64,000 bases of DNA from Ponticoccus litoralis (GCF_039769985.1 NZ_JBDNCH010000004.1:1-64000), one strand, 5' to 3'; shown: positions 35,525-44,726, numbered from the stretch's first letter. Notes: a model not told the origin generated them from the letters alone. Translations and numbers: made by a program.

Positions 35525-37138
35525 TTATGCATGTTGCAATAGTGCGCCCGTATATGCGTGCTTTGGCGCATGCATGACGTGGTTTCTTTGACCAAATTCC
35601 TTCAACTCGCCACGCTGCAAAACAGCAATTTTATGGGACACCTTTCCGATCACCGAGAGATCGTGAGAGATAAATACGCAGGTGAGGCCACGTTGTCTCT
35701 GAACCCGAAGAAGCATGTCCAAGACTTTGTTTTGTATTGTTACGTCTAGGGCAGATGTGACTTCATCACAGATCAATAACTCGGGTTCGGCAGCCAGGGC
35801 GCGGCAGATCGCAATCCTTTGTTGCTGTCCGCCCGACAGTTCGCGGGGGAAGCGGCCCAGCACGTCGGGTGCGAGGTCCATCTCGGCCAGAAGCGCCACC
35901 ACGGCCTCCTGCGCGGCGGGGCGGGTCTCGCCGAAGTACAGTTCGCGCGGACGGGTCAGGATGTCGCGCACGGGCTGGGACGGGTTGAGCGAGGACAGAG
36001 GGTCTTGAAACACCACCTGCACCCGCCGCCGCAGGGCAGGGGGGCGCGTGACTGCCTTGCCGTCGAGCGCGACGCCGTCGAAGGTGATCTCGCCGCTATG
36101 GCCACCGATGACGCCAGAGATCAGATTGGCCAAAGTCGATTTTCCTGATCCGCTTTCTCCGACAATGCCAATGGTTTGGCCGCGATCAATGGCAAGGGAA
36201 ATCTTGTTCAGGGTCGGCGGGGTCGTCTTCTTGCGCGCAAAGATCCCGCGAGCGGTCTCGAAGCGGAAGGACAGGTCGCGGATGACCAGTCCGGTCGTGG
36301 ATGTGTCCGCCGCAGGGGGCTCTGGCCCTCTTTCCGAGATGCGCGGGATCGAGGCGATCAATTGGTGGGTATAGGGGTGTTCCGGGGCGTCAAAGACACG
36401 CGCGAGCCGCCCATATTCCACGATCCGTCCGGCCCGCATCACGGCGACCTTGGCGCACATGGCCTTGATCACATGCAGGTCGTGGCTGACGTAGATCAGC
36501 GTTGCGTCGATCTCCTGTTGCAACTCCTTGACCAGCTGCAGGACTTCGGCCTCCACGGTCTTGTCGAGCGCCGTGGTCGGCTCGTCGAGGATGATCAATT
36601 CGGGCGTGCCAATGAGGGCGGCGGCGATGACCACCCGTTGCCGTTGTCCGCCCGAAATCTCGTGCGGGTAGCGACCGACGATGGTGCCCGGATCGGGCAG
36701 GCCCGTGCGTTTGAGCAGCCAGACAACCCGCGCCAGCGCCTCGGGGCCGCGCAGATCGGTGTGCTGGCGGATCAACTCCAGAAGCTGATGGCCGATTTTC
36801 ATGTGTGGCGTCAGCGAGGACAGCGGGTTTTGTGGCACCAGCGCCGCGCGCTTGCCGCGAAACTGCCGCAGGCCCTTGGGTGGCAGGGCAAACACATCCG
36901 TGCCACCCACCATGACGCGCCCGTGTGCCACCCGCGCGCCAGAGCGCATATAGCCCAGCAGCGCCCGGGCCAGCGTGGATTTCCCCGATCCGCTTTCCCC
37001 CACGATGCCGAGCGTGTCGCCGCGTGCCAGTGTAAGCGAGGCCCCCTGGACCGCGGGCAACTCTCGTCCCCCACCTGCGCGGTAGGAAATGTCCAGTTGG
37101 TCAATGAGGATGTGATTGCGTTTGCTGGTAAGGGTCAT
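35525..37138 (-). CDS. ABC transporter ATP-binding protein, two fused nucleotide-binding domains (peptide/opine type)
   Basis: 537 residues, intact. Domain 1 (about 10-270): Walker A GESGSGKST, VPQNPLSSLTPHMKIG, signature ISGGQRQRVVIA, Walker B LIILDEPTTALD and IYVSHDLHVIKAM. Domain 2 (about 285-535): GESGSGKST, VFQDPLSSLNPSQPV, LSGGQQQRIAIC, LLICDEVTSALD and FISHDLSVIGKV. It equals fused DppD-DppF, and HPYTHQLIASIP and HAYTGALLQ are the typical linkers. The ATG overlaps the permease stop (ATGA, 37135-37138). It energises import together with the two permeases and the binding protein upstream. Confidence 0.9.
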   Translation of the reverse strand: MTLTSKRNHILIDQLDISYRAGGGRELPAVQGASLTLARGDTLGIVGESGSGKSTLARALLGYMRSGARVAHGRVMVGGTDVFALPPKGLRQFRGKRAALVPQNPLSSLTPHMKIGHQLLELIRQHTDLRGPEALARVVWLLKRTGLPDPGTIVGRYPHEISGGQRQRVVIAAALIGTPELIILDEPTTALDKTVEAEVLQLVKELQQEIDATLIYVSHDLHVIKAMCAKVAVMRAGRIVEYGRLARVFDAPEHPYTHQLIASIPRISERGPEPPAADTSTTGLVIRDLSFRFETARGIFARKKTTPPTLNKISLAIDRGQTIGIVGESGSGKSTLANLISGVIGGHSGEITFDGVALDGKAVTRPPALRRRVQVVFQDPLSSLNPSQPVRDILTRPRELYFGETRPAAQEAVVALLAEMDLAPDVLGRFPRELSGGQQQRIAICRALAAEPELLICDEVTSALDVTIQNKVLDMLLRVQRQRGLTCVFISHDLSVIGKVSHKIAVLQRGELKEFGQRNHVMHAPKHAYTGALLQHA

Positions 37139-38021
37139 GCTGAAATCTCCGTTTCAGAGATGCCATAGGCGCGCGCCAGCCCGTCAACGGCGAAGTTGAT
37201 GCCGATGATGAGCGACGAAAGCGCCAGCGCGGGGGCGATGAGGAACCAAGGGTCGGTAAAGATCACCGTCATGGCCTCTTGCACCATCAGGCCCCAGTCG
37301 GGCGTGGGCTGGCTGATGCCGAGGCCGAGAAAGGACAGGGCCGAGATCTTGAGCAGTGCAGAGGAGGTGCGGATGGCAAGCTCGACCGCCATGAGGCCCT
37401 TGAGGTTTGGTCCGATCTCGCGGAACAGGATGTGGGCGGCGCTTTCCCCGCGCAACTCTGCGGCGCGCACGAAGTCGAGCGCCGACAGGCCGATCGTCCT
37501 TGCGCGGATCACCCGAATAACGCCGGGCATGTAGACAATCGCCACCACGATGGAGAGCGACCAGATCTGCTTGCCGAAGGTCAGTACGAGGATGGCGATC
37601 AGCAGCAGTTCAGGCACCGACATGATCGTATCGGTAAGCCGCATCAGCGCATTGTCGCGCCAGCCGCCCCGATAGCCCGCCACGAGGCCGAGCGCCGTGC
37701 CGATCAGCACCGCCGCGCTCGCCCCGATCAGCGAGACCAGGAGCGCGACCCGCCCCCCGACATCAGGCGCGAGAGGTAATCCCGCCCGATCTGGTCGGTG
37801 CCGAGCCAGTGCGAGAACGAGGGCGGATGCAACCCGTCGGTGTGGATGGCCGAGATCGAATAGGGGGCGATGATAGGCGCCATGAGCGCCATGAAAAGGT
37901 GAATGCCCACCAGAACAAGGCCGATCATCGTCATCCGCGACTGCGCGGCGCGCGCAAGCAGGTTGGTCTTGGGCGCGGGGGAGAGGGCCGGCTCGACAAG
38001 GGGCAGGGCTGTCTCAGACAT
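37135..38021 (-). CDS. ABC transporter permease, DppC type, one frame change
   Basis: About 295 residues. ATG 38021 gives MSETALPLVEPALSPAPK. Six predicted membrane segments, with GTDQIGRDYLSRLMSGG and the EAA loop RAAELRGESAAHILFREIGPN. The frame changes at a run of six C (37753-37758), just after SRLMSGG; RVALLVSLIGASAAVLIG follows in the second frame. A homopolymer miscount is the likely cause. It overlaps the upstream permease by 8 bp and the ATPase by 4 bp, so the whole transporter is one operon. Confidence 0.85.
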
Positions 38022-38988
38022 GGCGCGTCCTCCGTGCGCGTGGATCAAGCGCCAGTACGGAGACATCTGCGAGCAGGTTGCCGAAGATCACCGCAAAGGC
38101 AGCGAGGAATGTGATGGCCTGAACGGTCGGCACTTCGCGTTGCGAGATCGCGCGGACCAGTTCCAGCCCGATACCCGGAAACTTGAAGACCGCCTCGATC
38201 ACGACGACGCCCGAAATGATCCCCGCGACGAATTGCGCGGTGCCGTTGAGCATGGGGATGAGGGCTGCGGGCAGGGCATGGACGAGGATCAGGCGCCATT
38301 CGGGAATGCCCGAGAGCCGCGCGCGTTCGATGTATTCGCTGCCCAGGGCGTCCTCCATGCCGACACGGACAAGGCGGAACTGATAGGCCACGCCCGAAAC
38401 AACAAGCGCCAGCACGGGCAGGACCGACACGGCGAGAATACGCGCGGCGGGATCGCTTTCGGATATGAGAAGGATCGCAGGCGCAATGCCCAGTTGCAGG
38501 GCGAAGACCACGATGAAGATATTGGCCACCACAAAATCGGGCATGGAATAGGTAAACAGCGTTGCGCCAGACACAAAGCCGTCGAGTTTTCCCCCTGGAT
38601 TGAGGGCGGCGAGCACGCCGAGACTGACAGCCACCGCCGGGGTGATGACAAGTGCGACGCAGGCCATCAGCAGCGAGTTGAGGCCCGGATGGTAGATCGT
38701 GTCCACCACGGGTTCCCGAGTGAGGATGGTTTCCCCGAAGTCGAATGTGACCAGATCGCGAAACATGGCCAGAAACCGCACCAGTGCGGGTTGATCGAGG
38801 CCAAGCTCGGCGCGCATGCGGGCGAAGTCCTCGGCGGTGTAATAGATGCGTTCGTCCTTGGGGATCGTCGCTTCGAGCGCGTCCCCCGGCAGGATTTCCG
38901 TGCCCAGAAACACCAGCCCCGCAACGAGGAACAGGATCAGCCCCGAAAGTGCCATTCGGCTCGATATCATGGAAAGGATACGGTTCAT
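38014..38988 (-). CDS. ABC transporter permease, DppB type
   Basis: 324 residues, intact. N-terminal helix ALSGLILFLVAGLVFLGTEI, then the periplasmic loop with RAELGLDQPALVRFLAMF and FDFGETILTREPV, characteristic of DppB. The C-terminal EAA segment is ERARLSGIPEWRLILVHALP. Function: inner-membrane channel half with the DppC-type partner. The gene follows the binding-protein gene by 70 bp. The transported compound is unknown (peptide, opine or other nitrogen compound). Confidence 0.9.
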   Translation of the reverse strand: MNRILSMISSRMALSGLILFLVAGLVFLGTEILPGDALEATIPKDERIYYTAEDFARMRAELGLDQPALVRFLAMFRDLVTFDFGETILTREPVVDTIYHPGLNSLLMACVALVITPAVAVSLGVLAALNPGGKLDGFVSGATLFTYSMPDFVVANIFIVVFALQLGIAPAILLISESDPAARILAVSVLPVLALVVSGVAYQFRLVRVGMEDALGSEYIERARLSGIPEWRLILVHALPAALIPMLNGTAQFVAGIISGVVVIEAVFKFPGIGLELVRAISQREVPTVQAITFLAAFAVIFGNLLADVSVLALDPRARRTRHV

Positions 38989-39058
38989 TATTGTTCCCGA
39001 TCTGTGACGCTAAAGGGCCGCCACCGCACGGAAGGCGCGGTGGCGGCAGGGTTCGGCC

Positions 39059-40647
39059 TTAGCTGTCGATCCAGATGTATTCGAAACGCGAGGACCAGTT
39101 CTGGCTGTGGCTGCGCGCGTTTTTGACGTTCGGGGCATGGGCGACCATGTTGCGGCGACCTCCGAGCATGATGCCCGGCACCTCCTCTTGAAGGATGCGC
39201 TGTGCGTCTTGATACATCTTCAGGCGCAGGCTCGCGTCCTTCTCGCCGACGCTACCGTGTTGACGAGGCGCGAATATTCCTCTGCACTTGCGCCCACCCA
39301 ATCGGCATTCTCGCTACGTTGGAAGTCCGCGCGGCTGAGGTTGATGAAGGGGTTTCGCGGCCCGACGAGGTTGCGGTGCGGGCGACCGAAGGGGGCGTTG
39401 ACCGAGTCCACATAGGGGCTGAAGCCGTCGCAGGGGCGCTCTTCGAAGACGATCTCGATCCCTGCTTCGGCGAGGCTTTCGGAGACGATCGGATAGATGC
39501 GCGGCTCTTCGGGGAAGTTCGGGCAGAAGGCAATCGCGGGCAACTTGATGCCGTCGGGATGGCCCGCCTCGGCCAGAAGTGCGCGGGCCTGCTTCACGTC
39601 ACGCTCAACGGGGCGGGCCACGAATTCCGGGTTCACGCCCGACATATGCGAGTCATTGCCCGTCCAGCCGCTTGCGTCGCGATAGACGATCTCGTTGACC
39701 TTCTTGCGATCGATGGCCAGCGACATGGCCTTGCGGATGCGCTGGTCGTTCCACGGGATGTTCAGGTTCTTGGGCAGGTTGATGTAGAACTGGTCGCCCG
39801 CCGCAGAGGCGTGGATCCGCGCGCCCGCATCCTCGAACTGCTCGATCTGGCCCGGGTCGATGTTCCACACCGCGTTGAGCTGACCCGAGCGGAAGCCGTT
39901 GATCGCGCTGTTGCCCGGGGTGATCACGCCGCGCACCTCATCAAGGAACGGCCCCGTACCCATCCAGTAGTCGTCGTTGCGCACCGCGCGGAACTGGCGC
40001 GCATTGTCGATCTCGACGAGTTTGAACGGCCCCGTGCCGATGCCGTCATAACCGATCTCGTCGGGGTTCTCTTTCGCCTTCATGACCACCGCGCGGTATT
40101 CGGCCAGCGCATAGGGGAATTCGGCGTTCGGCTGCACCAGATGAAAGCGGACCCCGTATTTGCCCAGCTTCTCGGTGCGCGCGACATTGGCGCGCAACAG
40201 GCCGACACCGCCGCCCATGTGCAGGTTCATCGAGGCGACAACGTCATCCGCCGTCATCTCGGTGCCATCATGGAACATCACGCCCTCATGCAGCGTCGCG
40301 TCCCAGACATCCATCGTGTCATTGGCGGTCAGCGTGCGGGCAAGTTCCAGTTGCAGGTTGAAATCCTCATCCACCCACGTGAGCGTGTTCCATACGGAAC
40401 GGGTCAGGAGGTCGAGCCAGTAATAGGGGTGCGCGCCGCGATTGGACTGGCCAAGCGCCCAGTTGGGGTAGGTCTGGCCGTAGACCAGCGTGCCGCCCGT
40501 CTTCGGCGTCTGGCCTGCGAGCATGTCGGAGACTATCGAGGGGGTCGAGGCGAAGGCCTTGGTCGGGTCGAGAAGGTGGGAAAGGCCAAGCACAGTGGCG
40601 CCTGCGGTGGCCTGTTGCAGGAAACGTCGGCGTGTCAGTTGTGTCAT
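39059..40647 (-). CDS. ABC transporter substrate-binding protein, family 5, Tat signal, one frame change
   Basis: About 530 residues. ATG 40647: MTQLTRRRFLQQATAGATVL, a twin-arginine leader cleaved near AFAS. Family-5 blocks: EGVMFHDGTEMTADDVVASM, GTGPFKLVEIDNARQF, DQRIRKAMSLAIDRKKVNEI and PVERDVKQARALLAEAGHPD. The frame changes near 39255 before GEKDASLRLKMYQDAQRIL. First gene of the minus-strand transporter operon, divergent from the GntR gene. The 21-bp GntR-type operator lies 104 bp upstream. It determines transporter specificity. Confidence 0.85.
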
Positions 40648-40750
40648 GTCGAACTCTGTGAGGTGTGAACGTTGCGGGTCCACTCACCCCCTTGGCATGA
40701 AGTTTTTGTAATAACCCTCCTCCCGAATGCTGATCGTTACAAAGCCTTGG

Positions 40751-40771
40751 CACACAGTTGTTGACTGTGCG
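40751..40771. promoter_or_regulatory. Putative GntR operator, copy 1
   Basis: CACACAGT-TGTTG-ACTGTGCG, an inverted repeat of 8-bp arms with one mismatch. It lies between the divergent binding-protein and GntR genes. The same arms recur at 41572. Confidence 0.7.
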
Positions 40772-40829
40772 GAGCGGGGTGCTTCGCGCGCCCTTGCCAA
40801 TGCACGGACAGCGTTCACGGAGGATCGTC

Positions 40830-41528
40830 TTGGGCCCTCAGGACTGGAAAAAGGTCGAAGCCCTTCTGCGCAAGCAAATCGAAGCGCAGCAGCTGAAACC
40901 TGGCACGGCGCTGCCGTCTCTCAATGCGCTTGCGCGGACGCATGGGGTCTCCCGACATGCGGCGCGGCGGGCCATCGAACGCCTGCGCGAGACAGGTCAT
41001 GTGCAAAGCTGGCATGGGCGGGGGAGCTATGTCTGCGAGCCGCAGGTTGTCTACCAGATCAGTTCGCGCACCCGTTTTTGCGTGAATATCCAGAGGATTG
41101 GCCGCGGTGGGGGCACATGCTGCCTGTCTACGGGTCAGGTGCGTGCGACGGGTTTCGTGGCCAAGGGCCTCGGCCTGCGCAGTGGCGATCCTGTGCTGCG
41201 CGCGACCCTTTTACGCGAGATCGACGGACGCCCCGCGATGTTTGCGCGCCACTACTATGCCCCTGCGAAATTCGCGGGCATCCTCGACATTCTGGAGGCA
41301 GGCGGCAGCGTGACTGAGGCGCTTGCTGCCTTTAAGGTTACAGATTTCCGCCGCGACGAGACAACCATCGCCACGCGCCTGCCCCGCCCGACCGAGAGCA
41401 TGGCGCTTGAGATCGGGCGTGCGCAGCCTGTTCTGGTGACGCGTGGGGTGAACATCGACAAATACGGCGCGCGGATCGAGGTTTCTGAAGCGGTGTGTCG
41501 CGGCGATGTGGTGACGCTGGCGGTGTGA
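40830..41528 (+). CDS. GntR family transcriptional regulator (HutC/UTRA subfamily)
   Basis: 232 residues from TTG 40830, chosen because GGAGG lies six bases upstream; an in-frame ATG at 40800 is the alternative. The winged helix-turn-helix spans about residues 5-70: LRKQIEAQQLKPGTALPSLN, ALARTHGVSRHAARRAIERL and VQSWHGRGSYVCEP. The UTRA ligand domain follows (VLRATLLREIDGRPAMFARH, EVSEAVCRGDVVTLAV). It is flanked by two identical-armed palindromes and probably represses both the transporter and the PHP gene until an inducer binds. The arrangement resembles PhnF-type control, though no phn lyase genes are present. Confidence 0.85.
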   Translation: MGPQDWKKVEALLRKQIEAQQLKPGTALPSLNALARTHGVSRHAARRAIERLRETGHVQSWHGRGSYVCEPQVVYQISSRTRFCVNIQRIGRGGGTCCLSTGQVRATGFVAKGLGLRSGDPVLRATLLREIDGRPAMFARHYYAPAKFAGILDILEAGGSVTEALAAFKVTDFRRDETTIATRLPRPTESMALEIGRAQPVLVTRGVNIDKYGARIEVSEAVCRGDVVTLAV

Positions 41529-41571
41529 CGGGGAGGGGCAGGCCGCACGCACAATCGCGCGCACAATCGCA

Positions 41572-41592
41572 CACACAGTCGGGCACTGTGCG
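41572..41592. promoter_or_regulatory. Putative GntR operator, copy 2
   Basis: CACACAGT-CGGGC-ACTGTGCG between the GntR gene and the PHP gene, 100 bp upstream of the latter's ATG. Arms are identical to copy 1 while the 5-bp spacer differs. It is preceded by two direct CGCACAATCGC repeats (41545-41571). Confidence 0.7.
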
Positions 41593-41691
41593 CGAAGGTT
41601 TTGGAACAATCCGCCCCTTTTGCAGACGCCTGTGATTTCCCTGTGCGCGGTGAAGGTTAGCGTGGCGGCACCGCAACATCAGGAGAGACCG

Positions 41692-42582
41692 ATGCTCGCA
41701 GCATTCGAGGCACAGGGCCGCTTTTTCAAAGGCAACATCCACGGCCATTCCAACAGGTCAGACGGGGCCCTTTCGCCCGAGGAGGTCTGTCGCCGCTACA
41801 AGGGCGCAGGCTATGATTTCATCGCGCTCACCGATCACTTCCTGCCCGCGTATGATTTCCCGATCACCGACACGCGGGCCCTTCGAACTGACGGTTTCAC
41901 CACCATTCTGGGCGCAGAGGTCCACGCGCCGGCGACAGAACTGGGAGAGATTTGGCACATCCTCGCGGTTGGTTTGCCGATAGATTTTGCGCAAACGGGC
42001 GAAAATGAAACGGGCGTCGAACTGGCAAGGCGCTGTGTCGAGGCAGGGGCCTTTGTGGCGATCGCGCATCCGCAATGGTATCAGCTTTCGCTCGCCGACG
42101 GGATGAACCTGGACTGCGCCCATGCGATTGAAATGTACAACCACACAAGCCTCGTGAACGCTGACCGGGGCGATGGCGCGGAACTGTGCGACGCGCTTTT
42201 GAACGAAGGCAAACGCCTGGGCTGCATTGCCGTCGATGACAGCCATTGGAAAACCGACGACGCCTTTGGCGGCTGGGTCATGGTGAAGGCGGAAGAGAAC
42301 AGCGATACGGCGCTCCTCGCCGCGCTGAAAGCGGGGCGCTACTACGCGACGCAAGGGCCTGAAATCATGCACATCGAGCGGGATGGCGACGAGATTGTGA
42401 TAGAATGCTCACCCGCGACCTCCATCATTCTCCTGGGCAAGGCATCCGCAAATGTTGGTGTTCGTGGTGACGGTCTAACCGCCGCGCGGCTCCCGCTGGC
42501 CAGGTTTTCCGGCGGATGGTGCCGTCTGGTTGTCGTTGACAAGGACGGCAAGCGCGCGTGGTCAAACCCGCTCTGGCCGTGA
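41692..42582 (+). CDS. PHP-domain metal-dependent phosphoesterase
   Basis: 296 residues, intact. ATG follows GGAGAGACCG. Metal-ligand motifs of the PHP superfamily: GNIHGHSNRSDGALSPEEV, FIALTDHF, ILGAEVHAP, VAIAHPQWYQLS and CIAVDDSHWKTDD. The C-terminal small domain has EIMHIERDGDEIVIEC. PHP proteins cleave phosphomonoesters, cyclic phosphates or act on nucleotides. Under the same operator as the adjacent ABC transporter, it may process a phosphorylated import substrate; that link is inferred. No secretion signal. Confidence 0.85.
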   Translation: MLAAFEAQGRFFKGNIHGHSNRSDGALSPEEVCRRYKGAGYDFIALTDHFLPAYDFPITDTRALRTDGFTTILGAEVHAPATELGEIWHILAVGLPIDFAQTGENETGVELARRCVEAGAFVAIAHPQWYQLSLADGMNLDCAHAIEMYNHTSLVNADRGDGAELCDALLNEGKRLGCIAVDDSHWKTDDAFGGWVMVKAEENSDTALLAALKAGRYYATQGPEIMHIERDGDEIVIECSPATSIILLGKASANVGVRGDGLTAARLPLARFSGGWCRLVVVDKDGKRAWSNPLWP

Positions 42583-42846
42583 AGTAGCTTCCACGGCCCG
42601 GCCACACAGCAAGCGAAGGACCCGACTGGGACACTGCCGGATCGTGGGAACCGGCGGTGTTTTCCAGTTTCGTTCCGAAGCTTCTGGAGCGGGCCGGGCT
42701 GGTCTCGGCCCAAGAGGTCGAGGGCGACAGTCGTCGGTCGGGCTGGATGTGTTTCAAGTCGCTGTTCCGGGATGCGGTGGCAATCCCCCCGATCTTGGGG
42801 GATGCGGAAGTGGCGTTTTCTCGGCAGGATGAACGAGGAATCTCCG
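42583..42846. other. Non-coding stretch before the IS3 remnant
   Basis: 264 bp after the PHP gene with no credible gene. It holds a 7-bp stem ATCCCCC/GGGGGAT (42783-42803) that could belong to the end of the following insertion sequence. Short reading frames show no recognised family. Confidence 0.4.
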
Positions 42847-43072
42847 ATGAAGAAGGCACGGCTTCACGGAAGCCCGGATCATGGGGGGCCGCGCCAGATT
42901 GAGGCCGACGTGCCTTCCGTCGAGCTGGGCCGCGAGCACGGGATGAGCAGGGCCACCCTGTACAAGGGGCGGGCCAAACAAGGCGGGATGGATGCGCCTG
43001 ATTTCCGAGATGAAAGCGATGGCGGAGGAGAGCGGCTTCGAGTCCGAAATGACCGATGCTGCGGCGGCGTGA
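42847..43072 (+). mobile_element. IS3-family OrfA transposase remnant
   Basis: From ATG 42847: MKKAR..., then in the same or shifted frames RQIEADVPSVELGREHGMSR, ATLYKGRAKQGGMDAP and LISEMKAMAEESGFESEM, ending at TGA near 43070. This is the OrfA (IS2/IS407-like) pattern MKKxRFTExQI...GISxATYYKWKxKYGGM with several frame changes and substitutions (Gly for the Trp of YKW). OrfB is absent. Dead fragment. Confidence 0.6.
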
Positions 43073-43182
43073 ATGACGACTTTCTTGTTTCTGCTGACTG
43101 TGAGTGTCGGTAGAGATTTTGCCATTGGCTTGCTCTGAGCACAGCCGACACCATAGTTTCGTCCATAGACTGGCGGTAGAGG

Positions 43183-43599
43183 ATGTTGGATTTGCTCAAG
43201 ACATATTGTGGAGGTTGCCATTGTGGCGGACTCGCGTTCGAGGCCGCCATTGATTTTTCCGAAGGGACTAGCCGATGCAATTGCACCTTCTGCCGGAAAA
43301 CACGAAACTGGACTGCGGCAACAACTCCGGAGCATTTTCGGATCACACAAGGTGGAAAGCTCATCCGGAAGTATGATGCCACTGATCAGGGAGGCAATTA
43401 TCACTGTTTTTGTTCAATATGCGGCGTGCGGTTGTTTAGTGAGGGTGACATCCCTGAATTGGGAGGCGCTTATGTTACTGTGGCAATTGCGGCACTCGAC
43501 GATGCAAGTATTGAAGAGCTGAAATCTGCGCCGATTACTTGGATGGATGGTTTGCACGACAATTGGTTCAGCCCACCGCAGGAAACTGAGCACCTGTAG
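43183..43599 (+). CDS. GFA/CENP-V family zinc protein
   Basis: 138 residues, intact. Zinc-site cysteines are in TYCGGCHCGGLAFEA, RCNCTFCRKTRNW and NYHCFCSICGVRLF, the standard GFA (glutathione-dependent formaldehyde-activating-like) arrangement. Most members are of unknown function or bind glutathione adducts. Base composition is clearly more AT-rich than its neighbours and it is bracketed by an IS3 remnant and hsd fragments, so recent transfer is likely. A formaldehyde link to the demethylase island is tempting but the gene is outside that regulon. Confidence 0.82.
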   Translation: MLDLLKTYCGGCHCGGLAFEAAIDFSEGTSRCNCTFCRKTRNWTAATTPEHFRITQGGKLIRKYDATDQGGNYHCFCSICGVRLFSEGDIPELGGAYVTVAIAALDDASIEELKSAPITWMDGLHDNWFSPPQETEHL

Positions 43600-43656
43600 A
43601 ATTGTAAGTCAGTGCTGTTCGTGAGGTCGGGCGATGGGTGCGCGACCACTTGAGTT

Positions 43657-44081
43657 TTGCCAAAGGTCACAAGCGTTCCAGTTGGCCTGACCGAGGCGGG
43701 CAAGCTGACCGCGGCCTTGGTCATGGCGCGCCAGAAATCAGGCGTGGCCGAGCTGCTGAAACAGGTGGCCAAGCGGATGGCAGCCGAGGCGGCGGTCAAG
43801 AAGGCGGTCGAGGAAGCCGAGGAGGCGCTGACCGTGGCTACGCTGGCGAAATACCCCGAGCTGACGGCGGAAGAGATCCGCCCCTGGTGGTGGATGACAA
43901 ATGGTTGAGCGACGTCGCGGATCTGATCGCAGCCGAGATCGTGGTGCGGTCCGAGCGGATGACGGCCCGGGTGCGGGAGCTGACAGAACGGTATGGGCAG
44001 ATATTGCCGGAAGTGTCGGACGACGTGGAGATGCTCAGCGCAACGGTCTTTGCGCATCTTGAAACGATGGGGTGCGCGTGA
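43657..44081 (+). pseudogene. hsdM: Type I restriction-modification methyltransferase HsdM, C-terminal fragment
   Basis: Only the C-terminal about 130 residues remain: ELLKQVAKRMAAEAAVKKAV, ATLAKYPELTAEEIRPL, frame change near 43885, VVDDKWLSDVADLIAAE, then MTARVRELTERYGQILPE and HLETMGCA before TGA. This is the standard tail of HsdM (helical region ahead of HsdS). The SAM-binding NPPF domain is missing. The stop overlaps the hsdS ATG (TGATG), preserving the normal operon junction. No hsdR is in the window. Confidence 0.7.
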
Positions 44082-44335
44082 TGACGGCTTGCGATCTGGT
44101 CACCGACGCGAGCGTAGAGCAGCCGGACGAACGGCCCATGCGCATTGCCGCATCTTTCAACTCATTCATCACAAGCGGCTCTCGCGGCTGGGCGAAACAC
44201 TACGCCGATCATGGCGATCCCTTCACGCGGATCACCAATCTGAAATGCCATAGGATCAAACCGGACGTGTCCGACCGGCAGCATGTAGCGTTGCCGGAAC
44301 GCGAGAAAGAAGGGCTGCGCAGAGGTCTCAGGCAT
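44081..44335 (+). pseudogene. hsdS: Type I restriction specificity subunit HsdS, N-terminal fragment
   Basis: From ATG 44081: FNSFITSGSRGWAKHYADHG, DPFTRITNLKCHRIKPDVSD, RQHVALPEREKEGLRRGLR, the first target-recognition domain of HsdS (pattern ITSGSRGWAxYY...LQHVxLP). Similarity ends abruptly near 44335, just before the 3' end of arsR on the other strand. This indicates a deletion or recombination junction at the start of the arsenic cluster. Confidence 0.65.
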
Positions 44336-44361
44336 GATGCAAGACCTTTCGACCGGGCGGC

Positions 44362-44704
44362 TCACCGACGTGGCGCTACTCGAACCTTCGGCAGTTCGAT
44401 CCCGGCGCACATGCCTTGGTCGCCCCCGCAGCAGTCCTCGATCAGGAAACGCACCAACCCGTTCACGGCGTCGAACCGGGGCGAATACAGCACCTCGCGG
44501 TGTTGCCGTTCGGTCTGGACCAGCCCCGCCCGTTTCAGAGTTGCGAGATGACCGGACAGGGTCGATGGCCTCAGGTCGAGCAGCCGGTACGACCTCCATC
44601 GCCGGCGTGCCCTTCGGCCCGCGCTGGACCAGGAGGCGGAAGATTTGCAGCCGTGTGTCGTGGGCAAGGGCGCCGAAGGCGTCGACGGCATCGTTCTGGT
44701 CCAT
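44362..44704 (-). CDS. arsR: ArsR family arsenite-responsive repressor, one frame change
   Basis: About 113 residues from MDQNDAVDAFGALAHDTRLQ. The recognition region LRPSTLSGHLATLKRAGLVQ lies in a second frame after a slip near 44585. The C-terminus has FLIEDCCGGDQGMCAG: adjacent cysteines plus a third, typical of ArsR proteins that bind As(III) at the C-terminal end rather than in the DNA-binding helix. Divergent from the ACR3 gene, with two identical 14-bp sequences in the shared promoter region. It should derepress the arsenite exporter on As(III) binding. Confidence 0.83.
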
Positions 44705-44712
44705 AATTCGTC

Positions 44713-44726
44713 ATTACGCGAAATGA
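44713..44726. promoter_or_regulatory. Putative ArsR operator, copy 1
   Basis: ATTACGCGAAATGA with an internal CATT-N6-AATG dyad, 9 bp upstream of arsR. An identical copy lies at 44777, 64 bp away. A TTGACA box (44733-44738) between them may be part of the ACR3 promoter. Confidence 0.6.

Noticed and set aside
41545..41571. Short direct repeats CGCACAATCGC as a possible CRISPR or iteron array
   Set aside because: Only two units without spacers or cas genes. More likely part of the promoter next to the GntR operator.
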